Below are positions 35,801 to 43,881 of a stretch of DNA of 48,960 nucleotides, one piece after another. A program made the position numbers and the translations under genes. The stretch comes from Fidelibacterota bacterium (GTDB lineage: Bacteria > Fidelibacterota > UBA2242): contig JADHYC010000011.1 in the NCBI GenBank assembly GCA_016782645.1, positions 1 to 48,960 on the forward strand, given 5' to 3'. The notes beneath the pieces are model-generated. The model was not told the DNA's origin. It did no database searches and saw only the letters and a list, made by a program, of their open reading frames with translations. Position 1 is the stretch's first letter. Each line of letters begins with the position of its first letter.

Positions 35801-36236
35801 TAGCAATATTTTCCATTGACCGAACTACAAGTGCACTGGAAAAACCCTTTTCTCCGTTCACAACCATATCCCTTAGTTGAAGAACATTTAAAAGTGAATC
35901 TTTTACGTTTTCATACTTCTTCCCTATCATTTCTGCCAGGCGAAAATCGCTAAATGAAGTTATTCTATTTCGAATAACCATTATTGATAAAAGAAAAGGC
36001 GTAATTAAAAATATAAGTCCGAATACTGAGAAAAAAATTAATATTGGGTTGCGGATATTCATATTCAGGTATAAAAATCCTTCAGCTAAAACAATTAAAA
36101 AAGCAATTGAAATGATAAGGGAAAGCGCTCGAAAAATTCCTTTAATTAATACATACCAACCAAATCCACGACGCAGATTTGAGAACTTTAATGAAATAAA
36201 ATCTGAATATTTATGTAATTGTTCGATGTTTGTCAT
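32841..36236 (-). CDS. Large DUF4175-family membrane protein
   Basis: Three N-terminal hydrophobic segments (about 25-50, 55-80 and 160-185) anchor a 1131-residue protein. A beta-rich, Ig-like region (about 200-500) is followed by a long coiled coil (about 520-1100) with many Gln, Glu, Lys and Met, including EMSKVVKDVPRQSEHL-like helices. This is the DUF4175 layout. In many FCB and related genomes it lies beside DUF4159, TPR, vWA, DUF58 and MoxR genes, a membrane complex of unknown function sometimes linked to stress or aerotolerance (Bat). The gene is coupled to the TPR gene downstream and lies 150 bases after DUF4159. Confidence 0.87.
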   Translation of the reverse strand: MTNIEQLHKYSDFISLKFSNLRRGFGWYVLIKGIFRALSLIISIAFLIVLAEGFLYLNMNIRNPILIFFSVFGLIFLITPFLLSIMVIRNRITSFSDFRLAEMIGKKYENVKDSLLNVLQLRDMVVNGEKGFSSALVVRSMENIAKKIETHSFKTIIPRHEVKKGFHLFLGNVILVCLLFAVSPNFFSSSANRLLHPGTDFPIPEPFSITSESGTFGILGGDSTGVVFHCNGHFPKHIKLFMIYKDYVQEENLSVDSCGKSEFSLGSVRKDVVYEGFVENNSLFIPWKRISSGLDTIRVTNRPEILSVKSLLHFPEYTGLDDQVQESNITEFYVLPGTEIQMDVFSNKALSAGNLEFEKAGVIPIVVEKFYVHGKFQVTHDDQFKIVIEDKNGVSNLNPVIYRIRISLDAYPMIILLSPTEDIDLNESMEISLGIRVRDDYGFSKAVIKYELIKKYGEEEQAENEIPFPLYDNKLTLQELYYIWDVSELGLSPEDVVEFKVEIYDNDIVNGPKKTSSKKLRARFPSLNDLFAGINEQQDEISETGDEILEQLEATKEVLEQVSLELLKDSSIKWEQKAQLEQEIKKTREAGEKLSEISDHLEDLIQRAKENQLFNKETFEKYMQLQEAFQDIMTPELREAMERLQKAIENMDPKEIQAALKKFRSSQEEFSKELDRMLKLFQRIKIEQSIDELVKRFDDLAKRQEHLNNELDKTSSDDYGKMSELSKEEESIHRDTEIAQDLMERTENEMTEFPLMPNAELIKIIEEMKDMGLLKDLKQSQRSLKKGNKSKAQKPSQQSQENLSELFDMMRNFRDEFNKRNMDEVMADFQRIIKKTLQLSQSQEVMSKVVKDVPRQSEHLMDIAVDQQRIYQNLGHIVKDVIALSNKTFGVTPRIGKGFGKASSKMKNAIGQMENRNPHKASQEGKKAMEALNSTAIALMSEMQNLQKSGSSSGFENYLKQLQKMAGQQEGINDDTQMLGMGSPGQQMVLQRIAARQRQVRKSLEQLQEEIRESTNQTGDLGGIAKDMDEVIKDLRNNKILRRTIERQQRILTRLLDAQKSLRTQSFKKERKSKTGEDIVRTSPGELPKDLGERRSLLQENLEKAMRDDYSREYEEIIRHYFEALSKEEVE

Positions 36237-36253
36237 TTTAGTCTATATACCGG

Positions 36254-36290
36254 TCATGGTGAGTCCGCAAGTCGGCGGATCGAACCATGA
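36254..36290. repeat. Intergenic palindromic element (TCATGGT...ACCATGA)
   Basis: Arms TCATGGT and ACCATGA enclose a second pair TCCGC/GCGGA, giving a two-step stem with the small loop AAGTCG. It lies between the DUF4159 and DUF4175 genes inside one operon, where it would be transcribed. Confidence 0.65.
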
Positions 36291-36383
36291 TTCAGGTTTT
36301 CCTGGAATGAGTACTTCTGTTACTTTCACACTCCTTAACACCAATAATAACCGTATTAAGTCTTATTATTCCTATTCAAATTA

Positions 36384-37082
36384 TCATTTCATCAATGAAT
36401 ACAAAATTATATTTGTACCCATTTTCAATGCTGCCTGACGTATCTCTTCAGGATCGCCGTGAACTTTAGGATCTTCCCAACCGTCTCCTAAATCACACTC
36501 ATAAGTGTAAAACACAATCAATCTCCCTTTATAAAAAATTCCAAACCCCTGAGCTAGTTTACCATCATGTTCATGGATTTTTGGTAAGCCTTTAGGAAAA
36601 TCATAAAATATATGAAAAATAGGATGATTAAAAGGTAACTCAATAAGCTCATTATTTGGGAAAACACGCTTTATTTCCCTTCGAAATGACTTATCCATCC
36701 CGTAATTATCATCAGCATGTAAAAAACCACCGGATTGCAAATATCTACGCAGTCTTAATACTTCCTCATCACCAAATTTTATATTTCCATGTCCCGTCAT
36801 ATACAAATAAGGATAGGAGAAAAAATCATTGTCCATTATAGAAACACGAATCTCCTCGGGATAGGCATCAATTGGAGCATTTTCTTTAATAAATTTCAAA
36901 AGGTTAGGTAATGAACTCGGATCACTGTACCAATCGCCGCCACCATCATATATTAGCCTGGCAATTGTAAATTTTCCATAGGTAGAAATATCTTGTGCAT
37001 AAGAAATGGCAATATACAGAACCAAAAATAGCGCAAGTGCAAAACAAACTCTACTAAATTGCCTAATTCTATTTCCTTTCAT
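36384..37082 (-). CDS. DUF4159 protein, exported
   Basis: An N-terminal hydrophobic segment (about 11-29, ending SYAQ) is a signal peptide or anchor. The remaining 200 residues match DUF4159: ARLIYDGGGDWYSDPSSLPNLLKFIKENA, PYLYMTGHGNIKF, LRRYLQSGGFLHADDNYG (a flavodoxin/GATase-like turn), ELPFNHPIFH and YTYECDLGDGWED. The family function is unknown; it usually accompanies DUF4175, TPR, MoxR and DUF58 genes. Here it begins the minus-strand run DUF4159-DUF4175-TPR, with no MoxR or DUF58 gene upstream in the window. Confidence 0.9.
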   Translation of the reverse strand: MKGNRIRQFSRVCFALALFLVLYIAISYAQDISTYGKFTIARLIYDGGGDWYSDPSSLPNLLKFIKENAPIDAYPEEIRVSIMDNDFFSYPYLYMTGHGNIKFGDEEVLRLRRYLQSGGFLHADDNYGMDKSFRREIKRVFPNNELIELPFNHPIFHIFYDFPKGLPKIHEHDGKLAQGFGIFYKGRLIVFYTYECDLGDGWEDPKVHGDPEEIRQAALKMGTNIILYSLMK

Positions 37083-37561
37083 TTACTATTTATTCTCTTA
37101 TATTTAATTTAGATGTATTAATATATTTCACGATACTATCTGTACTAAAATTAATTCTCCTTCGATTTAAACAAACAGTCACTAAACAATGTTTCAAAAA
37201 AATGCTCCATTTGTCCAGTCTGAAAATAGCCATTGGACAGAGAATATACAAGATTTCAAAAAGATCAATTGTTCATATTTCTTTACTTACATCAAATTCC
37301 TTGATAAATTCATTGCAGTATTTTTACTTATCAATGGAGTTTCAGGGATACAAAGTATTGATAAAATTTAGGTTAAAACAAATTTTCAAAGACTTATTTA
37401 AAAAAACTCAGTTTACAGAGCAAACTATATCTATTTTTAATATTCTTAGTAACTTAATGTCCGGCAGTAGCTGGATAGCAAAGTTTTATCCCAAAAGGGA
37501 TCACTTTGTTATAAATAAATCAGGCTACAAAACTCCTTCAATTCGCTGGTTTTATTAACGA
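37083..37561. other. Gene-poor stretch with ambiguous overlapping frames
   Basis: Two plus-strand frames overlap here (37189-37371, 60 codons, and 37202-37558, 118 codons). Neither has a ribosome site or recognisable motif, and both are rich in Ile, Lys, Phe and Ser as random AT-rich DNA would be. The end of the longer frame (WIAKFYPKRDHF and later SIRWFY) looks slightly protein-like, so a degraded gene is possible. Divergent promoters for the DUF4159 gene and the next plus-strand gene should be here but are not obvious. Confidence 0.4.
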
Positions 37562-39292
37562 ATGAAACACCAAATAATCATAGCGACTATTATTTTAAGC
37601 TCTATTGTACATATCCAATCTCAGATTTTGTATAAAATCTCCGATTTCTTCAAGAACCCCATCGAGTACAGGACACCATTCACAATATCTCTTTTCGACT
37701 TAAAGGCAGGTATACAAATCATTGGCTTTACAGGAAATTCCATTCTCTTTGATTCTACAGAAACAGAATTAGAAAAATTTAACCTTCTTGCTGTTCGCTC
37801 AATGAACTCATTTGAAATCGACTTATTAAAATACAATTATCTTAGATATATACTTCCACAGAACTTTATTGACTTCCATACAGGTTTGGGAGTAAAATAC
37901 ACAAACTCAATTATAAAATTGGGACTGCCCGGTGCATGGCAACGAATCTATCCCAAAGACAATACTCAATTATACTTCTCTCCAGAACTTATTGAAGCAA
38001 ACATAAATCAATCATTTCTTTTTCAATGGTCTCCAAGATTCTATAACTATTTTCAAATAAATTTCGGCAGGGCATACGCCTCTGCTTATCGCTCGCGAGG
38101 TGGCAACCGATACCTTAACCAGGAAGGATGGACTTACTCTTTTGCGCTAGGAATAAAAATGTTTAGGAAAACTGGTACTGTATCCAAAGAAGGCTATGGT
38201 ATCGAAATAAAATATACCTCTGCTCGGTTCGATAGACTACGTGATCCCTACAAACTCAGTCCTATTACCAACCTTGATTTCAGTAGTATAGGCATATATT
38301 TCACTATTAATTCAATCATTGGTGGCGACCCTACTCTCGGAGATGAAGCTAAGACTTTGTATAACTCTGGAGACTACATTGCATCAAAAGCAAATTTCGA
38401 AGAGTTCATACGGTCATATCCAAAACACACTAAAAAATTTAAAGCAAATAGGATGATTCAGAATTGCATTAACCGAATTCCATATCAAGAGGTTGCTTTA
38501 GCCGAATCTTTCTTAGAAACACAAAATTTTGCAAAAGCTTCCCAATATTTAACATCTGCTTCCAAAACAACAGATTCCTCTCTTATATCCAGAATAAAAA
38601 AGAATTATAACTTAATTGCTAAATGGTATATTGAGGAAATAGATACAAATATTTTAGCAAATGATATAGATAAAGCTGAAATTCTTCTGAAAGAAGTAGA
38701 AACATTAAAAATAAGCGAAATCCGTAACCTTCTTGACCAATATTGGAGTGAGATATATTTTCATAGAGGAGTTGCTTTTACAGAATACGAAATATGGGAT
38801 AAGGCTATTTATTTCTTTGATCGCTCAGTCAGAAAGTATCCTCAAATCAGAGAAAGAGTTGATCCCTGGCTTTTAAAAATAGCTTTTGGATATATCAATG
38901 ATGTCAACAAGTCCGTTGATCAAAAAAACATCGATCTCGCTTTGGAATCACTACGACAGGCAACGCGAATACGCCCGGATATCGGCTTTATAACTAAGGA
39001 GCATATTGAAAAATTAGAAAAAGGAATTGAATACTTAAAACAAGAAGCCGCATCTCAAAAACTTCAAGAGAGTGTTGAAAAAAGTTTTACTCCACCTATT
39101 ATACTACCTCAACCTGAAACCGGAATGGAAAGTGAAACTATTCTTTCTCTACTCGGTGAGCCTATATATAAAAATCAATTAAAAGATAGTATAGGTCAAA
39201 TATTCGAACTTTGGATTTATGTCTATGAGAATGGAGATGAAAAACACCTTTATTTCAAAAACAACATCCTGTTAAAAATAGAACTCAAATAA
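37562..39292 (+). CDS. Exported protein: barrel-like N-terminus plus TPR-like C-terminus
   Basis: A signal peptide (MKHQIIIATIILSSIVHIQS) is followed by about 240 residues of alternating aromatic beta-strand-like sequence (GLGVKYTNSIIKLGL, FQWSPRFYNYFQINFG, WTYSFALGIKMF, YGIEIKYTSARFD), suggesting an outer-membrane or beta-sandwich domain. From about residue 255 it changes to helical repeats (AKTLYNSGDYIASKANFEEFIRSYPKHTKK and later FTEYEIWDKAIYFFDRSVRKYPQ), TPR-like. The C-terminus (LLGEPIYKNQLKDSIGQIFELWIY) is a SmpA/BamE-like 'LGEP' strand pair, as judged by eye only. I do not recognise the family. It stands alone between divergent and convergent neighbours. Confidence 0.75.
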   Translation: MKHQIIIATIILSSIVHIQSQILYKISDFFKNPIEYRTPFTISLFDLKAGIQIIGFTGNSILFDSTETELEKFNLLAVRSMNSFEIDLLKYNYLRYILPQNFIDFHTGLGVKYTNSIIKLGLPGAWQRIYPKDNTQLYFSPELIEANINQSFLFQWSPRFYNYFQINFGRAYASAYRSRGGNRYLNQEGWTYSFALGIKMFRKTGTVSKEGYGIEIKYTSARFDRLRDPYKLSPITNLDFSSIGIYFTINSIIGGDPTLGDEAKTLYNSGDYIASKANFEEFIRSYPKHTKKFKANRMIQNCINRIPYQEVALAESFLETQNFAKASQYLTSASKTTDSSLISRIKKNYNLIAKWYIEEIDTNILANDIDKAEILLKEVETLKISEIRNLLDQYWSEIYFHRGVAFTEYEIWDKAIYFFDRSVRKYPQIRERVDPWLLKIAFGYINDVNKSVDQKNIDLALESLRQATRIRPDIGFITKEHIEKLEKGIEYLKQEAASQKLQESVEKSFTPPIILPQPETGMESETILSLLGEPIYKNQLKDSIGQIFELWIYVYENGDEKHLYFKNNILLKIELK

Positions 39293-39322
39293 AATATTTA
39301 CTATCTGGAATTTATAAGCATT

Positions 39323-40441
39323 TTATAACAAATGGGCGTTCCTGGAAACAAAAGCTATTTCTTGCCCTACAACTTTGATAACCCCTGCTGTAGGAACGGC
39401 AAATAACATTCCTAAAGGTCCGAGTAAGGTACCTCCGATCAGTAATGCTATCATTACCAGTATCGGATGAAGTCCAACACTTTGACCTACTACTTTAGGT
39501 GTTATATAGTTATTATCAATCTGCTGAACGATAAGAAACATCAAAATTATATCAGGAATAAAAAACGGTGATGGCACTACCCCAAATAATTTATGCCCTA
39601 AGGCAATATCATTACCAAGATTATTCATAAATGCAATTAAAATCGCTGGTGCCATACCGACAAAAGGTCCCACCAAAGGAATAAGATTAGCTAACCCAGC
39701 AATAATCCCTATAAAAACGACAAGCGTTAAATTGGCACCGAATGCATTGAGGATAAATAATCCAATGATGGATAATATTGCAACACTGGTAGCTGCCAGT
39801 AATTGTCCTCGCAGATAACTTGAAACTGAACGTTCAATGTTAAAAATCAACCGCAGACCAATTTCAAAATATTTATTCGGTATAAACCGGACAAGAGACT
39901 TCCTAAAATGGTAATACCCATACAATATAATGACTGTAAAAATAATCACCATAACTACAGTAAATAAAAAACTCCCTACAGCTCCTGCGAACGACAGGAG
40001 ATTTTGGAGAATCCCACTAACTTGCCCCTGAAGTTTATCTGCCATATTACCAGTTCTAGGAATGATATCCCTCACAAATTCAGGTAGTGAATTTACGGCT
40101 TTCTCTGCAAAGGAATTCAGATCTGAGATATAGTCATCCTGATTTAACTGCGAAGAAAACTCTTTTGCTTGCTTAACAAGACCTGATGTAAAGCCCCCGA
40201 GGAATACGGAAATGACCGCAATTACTATAATAGTCATGATAAGAACACTCAAACCACGACTCTTAATTTTACGCTCAAGGTTATCCACACCGGGTAAAAG
40301 AATAGTAGTAAATAAAAATGCAAAAACCAGCATAACCACTACAGTAGCAATGTAAGGCCATATTACATATACAAATCCAATAATAATAAGACCAATAATA
40401 ATTCGATAAATTTGCTGCAGCGGATCTGTTGACTTACTCAT
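39323..40441 (-). CDS. AI-2E family (PerM/TqsA-like) transporter
   Basis: This is a membrane protein with about eight hydrophobic segments and the family's typical central soluble stretch (about 90-145). Family landmarks are FNIERSVSSYLRGQLLAATSVAI, IAGLANLIPLVGPFVGMAPAILIA, and the end VQQIDNNYITPKVVGQSVGLHPILVMIALLIGGTLLGPLGMLFAVPTAG. Members export or exchange small molecules or ions; the AI-2 name comes from one E. coli member and should not be taken as the substrate here. The length of 372 is normal. It begins two bases after the cyclic-nucleotide-binding gene, so they form an operon. Confidence 0.92.
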   Translation of the reverse strand: MSKSTDPLQQIYRIIIGLIIIGFVYVIWPYIATVVVMLVFAFLFTTILLPGVDNLERKIKSRGLSVLIMTIIVIAVISVFLGGFTSGLVKQAKEFSSQLNQDDYISDLNSFAEKAVNSLPEFVRDIIPRTGNMADKLQGQVSGILQNLLSFAGAVGSFLFTVVMVIIFTVIILYGYYHFRKSLVRFIPNKYFEIGLRLIFNIERSVSSYLRGQLLAATSVAILSIIGLFILNAFGANLTLVVFIGIIAGLANLIPLVGPFVGMAPAILIAFMNNLGNDIALGHKLFGVVPSPFFIPDIILMFLIVQQIDNNYITPKVVGQSVGLHPILVMIALLIGGTLLGPLGMLFAVPTAGVIKVVGQEIAFVSRNAHLL

Positions 40442-40443
40442 AT

Positions 40444-40950
40444 TTATTTCGCTGCTTGACTTTCAGCTAAAAGCTCATTGGTCTTCCTGAGGCGTGCACC
40501 AATAACACGAGCAAGATTCAAGAGAATTTTATTCCCTAACTCCGGATTTCTCTCAAGAAGGGAGAATAAATCAGGTCTGAAGAACCCTAAAAGTGTAGAG
40601 TGATCTTTAGCTATAGCAGAAGCTGAACGTACCTCTTCATCTAACAAAGAAAGTTCACCAAAAAAATCCCCCTCTTCCAATTCCACAAGAGTCTGCTTTT
40701 TACCGTCTGCTTCTTCAATAAAAATCTCAACTTTACCAGACAATATGATATACATCCCTACGCCGGGGGCTTTCTTTTTAAAAACATATTCATTTGGTTT
40801 ATATATCCGTTCATGGATTAATTTTTCTATTTCCCTATACCGCTTGTCGCTAAACCCCTCAAAAATGGGTACCTGTTTCAAAGTGAGAACTGTCGGACTC
40901 TCTTCTCTCCTCCATCCTTGAAAAATATTTCCCCAAAAAGCATTTTCCAT
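40444..40950 (-). CDS. Stand-alone cyclic-nucleotide-binding domain protein
   Basis: The 168 residues comprise one cNMP-binding beta-barrel (about 30-145): LKQVPIFEGFSDKRYREIEKL, PGVGMYIILSGKVEIF, GDFFGELSLLDEEVRSASAIAKD (the phosphate-binding cassette with Glu, Arg and Ser as in cAMP binders), and LLERNPELGNKILLNLARVIGARLR as the C-helix. No DNA-binding helix-turn-helix or effector domain follows. It may regulate its partner transporter by protein contact. The two genes are two bases apart. Confidence 0.9.
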   Translation of the reverse strand: MENAFWGNIFQGWRREESPTVLTLKQVPIFEGFSDKRYREIEKLIHERIYKPNEYVFKKKAPGVGMYIILSGKVEIFIEEADGKKQTLVELEEGDFFGELSLLDEEVRSASAIAKDHSTLLGFFRPDLFSLLERNPELGNKILLNLARVIGARLRKTNELLAESQAAK

Positions 40951-41533
40951 AAATCAACTCGCTATTTTTTTTCAATTTTCACAAACATAATATAAGATTT
41001 TTTAATATACAACATTTTTGATTAATCACTTATTCTAACATTCCCCCTTTTTCTTAATTGTGCAAGGTTACTACTCAGTGCAGAAAGTAGTTTAAGTTAA
41101 ACAATTAGAATATGATAACGCACTATTCAGTACAATATATACTTGATATTAAATTCAAAGCATCAATCGCCAAATTGCAAACAATATCAAAATTCAAATG
41201 ACAAAAATTCCAAACAAAGAGTAATTTATCTTCCGGAAAGTTTTGAATTTTTAATTTAAGATTTGGGATTTGTTTGTTAATTGTGTTTTGAGATTTAGTG
41301 CTTTAAAGAAAAAGTAAGGCATCTATTGATGAGAGTGTAGTTTATATTTCAGTGTAAACTATTTTATGCTCCCCTTAGTAATTGTTCTATACTGCAAACA
41401 TTTTGAAAAATGTGAGAATTTCTAATCCAAATTGTAAGGCACATAATTATACGTTCTTTATCTATGATAAACATATTTTCTAAGTTTATATTCTTGAATT
41501 TCAATCCTACTTTCAGTATTTTGGAAAAGTTTT
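40951..41533. other. 583-base gene-free divergent region with degenerate repeats
   Basis: No reading frame here looks real. Around 41170-41300 there are long, degenerate phrases of the type CAAATTGCAAAC, AAAATTCAAATGACAAAAATTCC and, inverted, TTTTGAATTTTTAATTTAAGATTTGGGATTTGTTTG, a loose inverted repeat. It separates the cyclic-nucleotide-binding gene from the M23 gene, so both promoters should be here, but I see no clear site. Confidence 0.5.
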
Positions 41534-42748
41534 ATGAGTACAAAACTTAAAGAATTGATCATAGCGCTGTTATTTCTTCTAATTTTGTTTCCTGAATCTC
41601 CATTTCTTCAGGAAGAAGACATTAACAAAAAGATCGAATACAGATCAGATGAACTGGAAAAAATCCGAAGTGAAATCAAACATTTCAGAAAAAACTTAAA
41701 AAAGACAGAGGCTAAAGAAAAATCTCTCCTAACCAAACTTCACGAAACAGAAAAAAATATAAGCTTAACTGAAAAAATGATTTCCCAACTCAATCGCGAA
41801 CAGAAACAAAAAGAGAGAGAAATCAAGGCTACCGGCAATTCTATAAAAAAACTCGAAAATGATCTGAGTCAATTGAAATCTAATTTCGCAAAGCGTTTAG
41901 TCAATATATACAAAAGCGGAGAATATAATGATTGGGAACTTATTCTAACTTCTCAATCGTTAAATCAGGCAATCTACCGATATAAATATCTCCGCATTAT
42001 TTCAGACATTGATAAAAAAACTTCATCAGAAATCAGACACAGCATTGTCACAATAGACAATAAAAAGCAAAAAATGATCACCGAATTACAGGATAAAAAA
42101 AAGATCATAAATGAGAAAAAGAGATATCAAAATAGTTTGTCCAAACAAAAAAATCTCAGGAAACAACAAATTAATAAAGCAAGAAGAAATAAAAATAATC
42201 TCCTCGCACAAATTAAAGAAAAGGAAAAAGCTGCGGCAAAACTTTCTAGATTAATCACTGATCTTGAAAAACAGCGAGAAATACGACGAAAGGAGTTAGC
42301 TCACCAGAGAGCACTTTTCGGTGTAAGCGCTGATAACCCTTTCCTTCTAAATCAAGGCAAACTTATCTGGCCTGTACAGGGAAAAATCATTTCAAAATTC
42401 GGTATTCAAAAAAATCCTGTATTAAAAACTATCACTGAAAATTCCGGAATAGACATTAAAGCAGAAAAAGGTACTCCTGTTAAAGCAATTCTGGATGGTG
42501 TAGTTACAACGATCACCTACATTAGAGGATTTGGAAACACGATAATTATTGACCACGGTTCCGGTTTTTATACAGTTTATACTCACGTAGAAAACGTTCA
42601 CATTTATGAAAAACAGTATATATCAACTGGTACAATAATAGCAAATGTTGGAGAATCCGGTACATTAAGTGGATCAATACTACATTTTGAAATCTGGAAA
42701 AATAAGATAAAACTTAACCCAGAAGATTGGTTAGCGAAAAGAACATGA
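41534..42748 (+). CDS. EnvC-like M23-family protein (coiled coil + degenerate LytM domain)
   Basis: An N-terminal signal/anchor (about 7-22) precedes a coiled coil (about 30-265) and a LytM (M23) domain (about 275-404). The domain has SKFG, GIDIKAEKGTPVKAILDGVV, IIIDHGSGFYTVYTHVENV and ILHFEIWKNKIKLNPEDWL. In active LytM the zinc site is HxxxD...HxH; here the first His is Asn (NSGID), and the first His of HxH is Ile (ILHF), while Asp, the THV His and the last His remain. The zinc site is therefore probably broken, as in EnvC, which activates cell-division amidases. It ends with an ATGA overlap with holB. Confidence 0.85.
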   Translation: MSTKLKELIIALLFLLILFPESPFLQEEDINKKIEYRSDELEKIRSEIKHFRKNLKKTEAKEKSLLTKLHETEKNISLTEKMISQLNREQKQKEREIKATGNSIKKLENDLSQLKSNFAKRLVNIYKSGEYNDWELILTSQSLNQAIYRYKYLRIISDIDKKTSSEIRHSIVTIDNKKQKMITELQDKKKIINEKKRYQNSLSKQKNLRKQQINKARRNKNNLLAQIKEKEKAAAKLSRLITDLEKQREIRRKELAHQRALFGVSADNPFLLNQGKLIWPVQGKIISKFGIQKNPVLKTITENSGIDIKAEKGTPVKAILDGVVTTITYIRGFGNTIIIDHGSGFYTVYTHVENVHIYEKQYISTGTIIANVGESGTLSGSILHFEIWKNKIKLNPEDWLAKRT

Positions 42749-43881
42749 GTCTATTTCCATTAATAAATCAAGATTTCAATCGCAAACTACTCTTAAATAC
42801 TTTAGAAAACGACCGTGTCGCTAACTCTTACCTTTTCTACGGTCCGGAGGGTGGTGGACATGAAGGGTTTGCCCTCGAATTTACTGCAATGCTAAACTGC
42901 ATTTCAGATAATGAACGCCCTTGTGGAAAATGTCCATCATGTAGAAAAATGAAAACCCTTGAGCATGCAAATTTGCAGCTTATATTTCCAATGCCTATTA
43001 AAAAAGATAGGTCATCTGATAACCAACCTTTTAAAAGCCTTTCCCAGAGCGAGATTGCTGAAATTCAAAATATTATTAAGAAAAAATCTGAAAATCCATA
43101 CGAAAAAATATCAATTCCAAATGCTAAACACATTTCAATTAATTTCATAAGAGAGATTAAGAGAACAATCTATCTTACCTCCCCTGAAAAGGGATGGAAA
43201 GTTGTTATTGTTTTCGACGCGCATTTGATGACCGAACAAGCTTCAAATGCATTCTTGAAAATCCTGGAGGAACCTCCCCCTAAATCAGTTTTTATTCTCA
43301 CCAGTTCAAATCCAAGTAACTTAATTCCAACTATTCAATCACGCTGTCAACCCATTTACTTCCCCCCTCTTTCCCTATCTTCACTTGAGTCAGTTCTATC
43401 CTCAAAAGGAATCCCCGAAAGCAGCAGGCACTTAATCATCAGTTTATCATCTGGAGATTTAAATCAAGCAATCGATTTATCTGAAACTGACCTAACTAAA
43501 TTGAAAGAAAGTACTCTCGAAATTCTACGTTCTATTGCAGTATGGAATATAGAAAAAATCTATAAACTTATCGAAACACTTTCTATACTTTACAAGCAGG
43601 AACCAGAAAATTTTACCCAACTTATGTTATCGCTCTCATTTTGGTTTAGAGACGCTGCTACTTTAAAAATTGGCTGTCCTAACACAGAACTTATTCACTC
43701 TGACCTTAAAACAGAGATCTCAAAATTTGTTAAAGCTTTTCCCGATTTTAATGGTTTTAAGATGAATACTTCCATCGAAAATTGTATTGATTTCATAAAG
43801 CGTAATGTATATATTAACCTCGCTTTATTAAATATGTTCTTCAAGATACGTGATACTATTAATCCCGGAAAGAATAAATAG
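42745..43881 (+). CDS. holB: DNA polymerase III delta' subunit
   Basis: This clamp-loader subunit is recognised by SYLFYGPEGGGHEGFALEF (Walker-A-like but without Lys, as usual for delta'), a four-Cys zinc module CGKCPSCRKM, VVIVFDAHLMTEQASNAFLKILEEPPPKSVFILTSSNPSNLIPTIQSRCQPIYF (the Walker B and SRC motif), and a helical C-terminus. The ATG overlapping the previous stop by four bases (ATGA) is chosen; the frame extends six codons further back without a ribosome site. The following RicT/PSP1-like gene starts immediately at its stop. The order holB-yaaT-metS-tatD-ksgA is conserved in Firmicutes. Confidence 0.92.
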   Translation: MSLFPLINQDFNRKLLLNTLENDRVANSYLFYGPEGGGHEGFALEFTAMLNCISDNERPCGKCPSCRKMKTLEHANLQLIFPMPIKKDRSSDNQPFKSLSQSEIAEIQNIIKKKSENPYEKISIPNAKHISINFIREIKRTIYLTSPEKGWKVVIVFDAHLMTEQASNAFLKILEEPPPKSVFILTSSNPSNLIPTIQSRCQPIYFPPLSLSSLESVLSSKGIPESSRHLIISLSSGDLNQAIDLSETDLTKLKESTLEILRSIAVWNIEKIYKLIETLSILYKQEPENFTQLMLSLSFWFRDAATLKIGCPNTELIHSDLKTEISKFVKAFPDFNGFKMNTSIENCIDFIKRNVYINLALLNMFFKIRDTINPGKNK

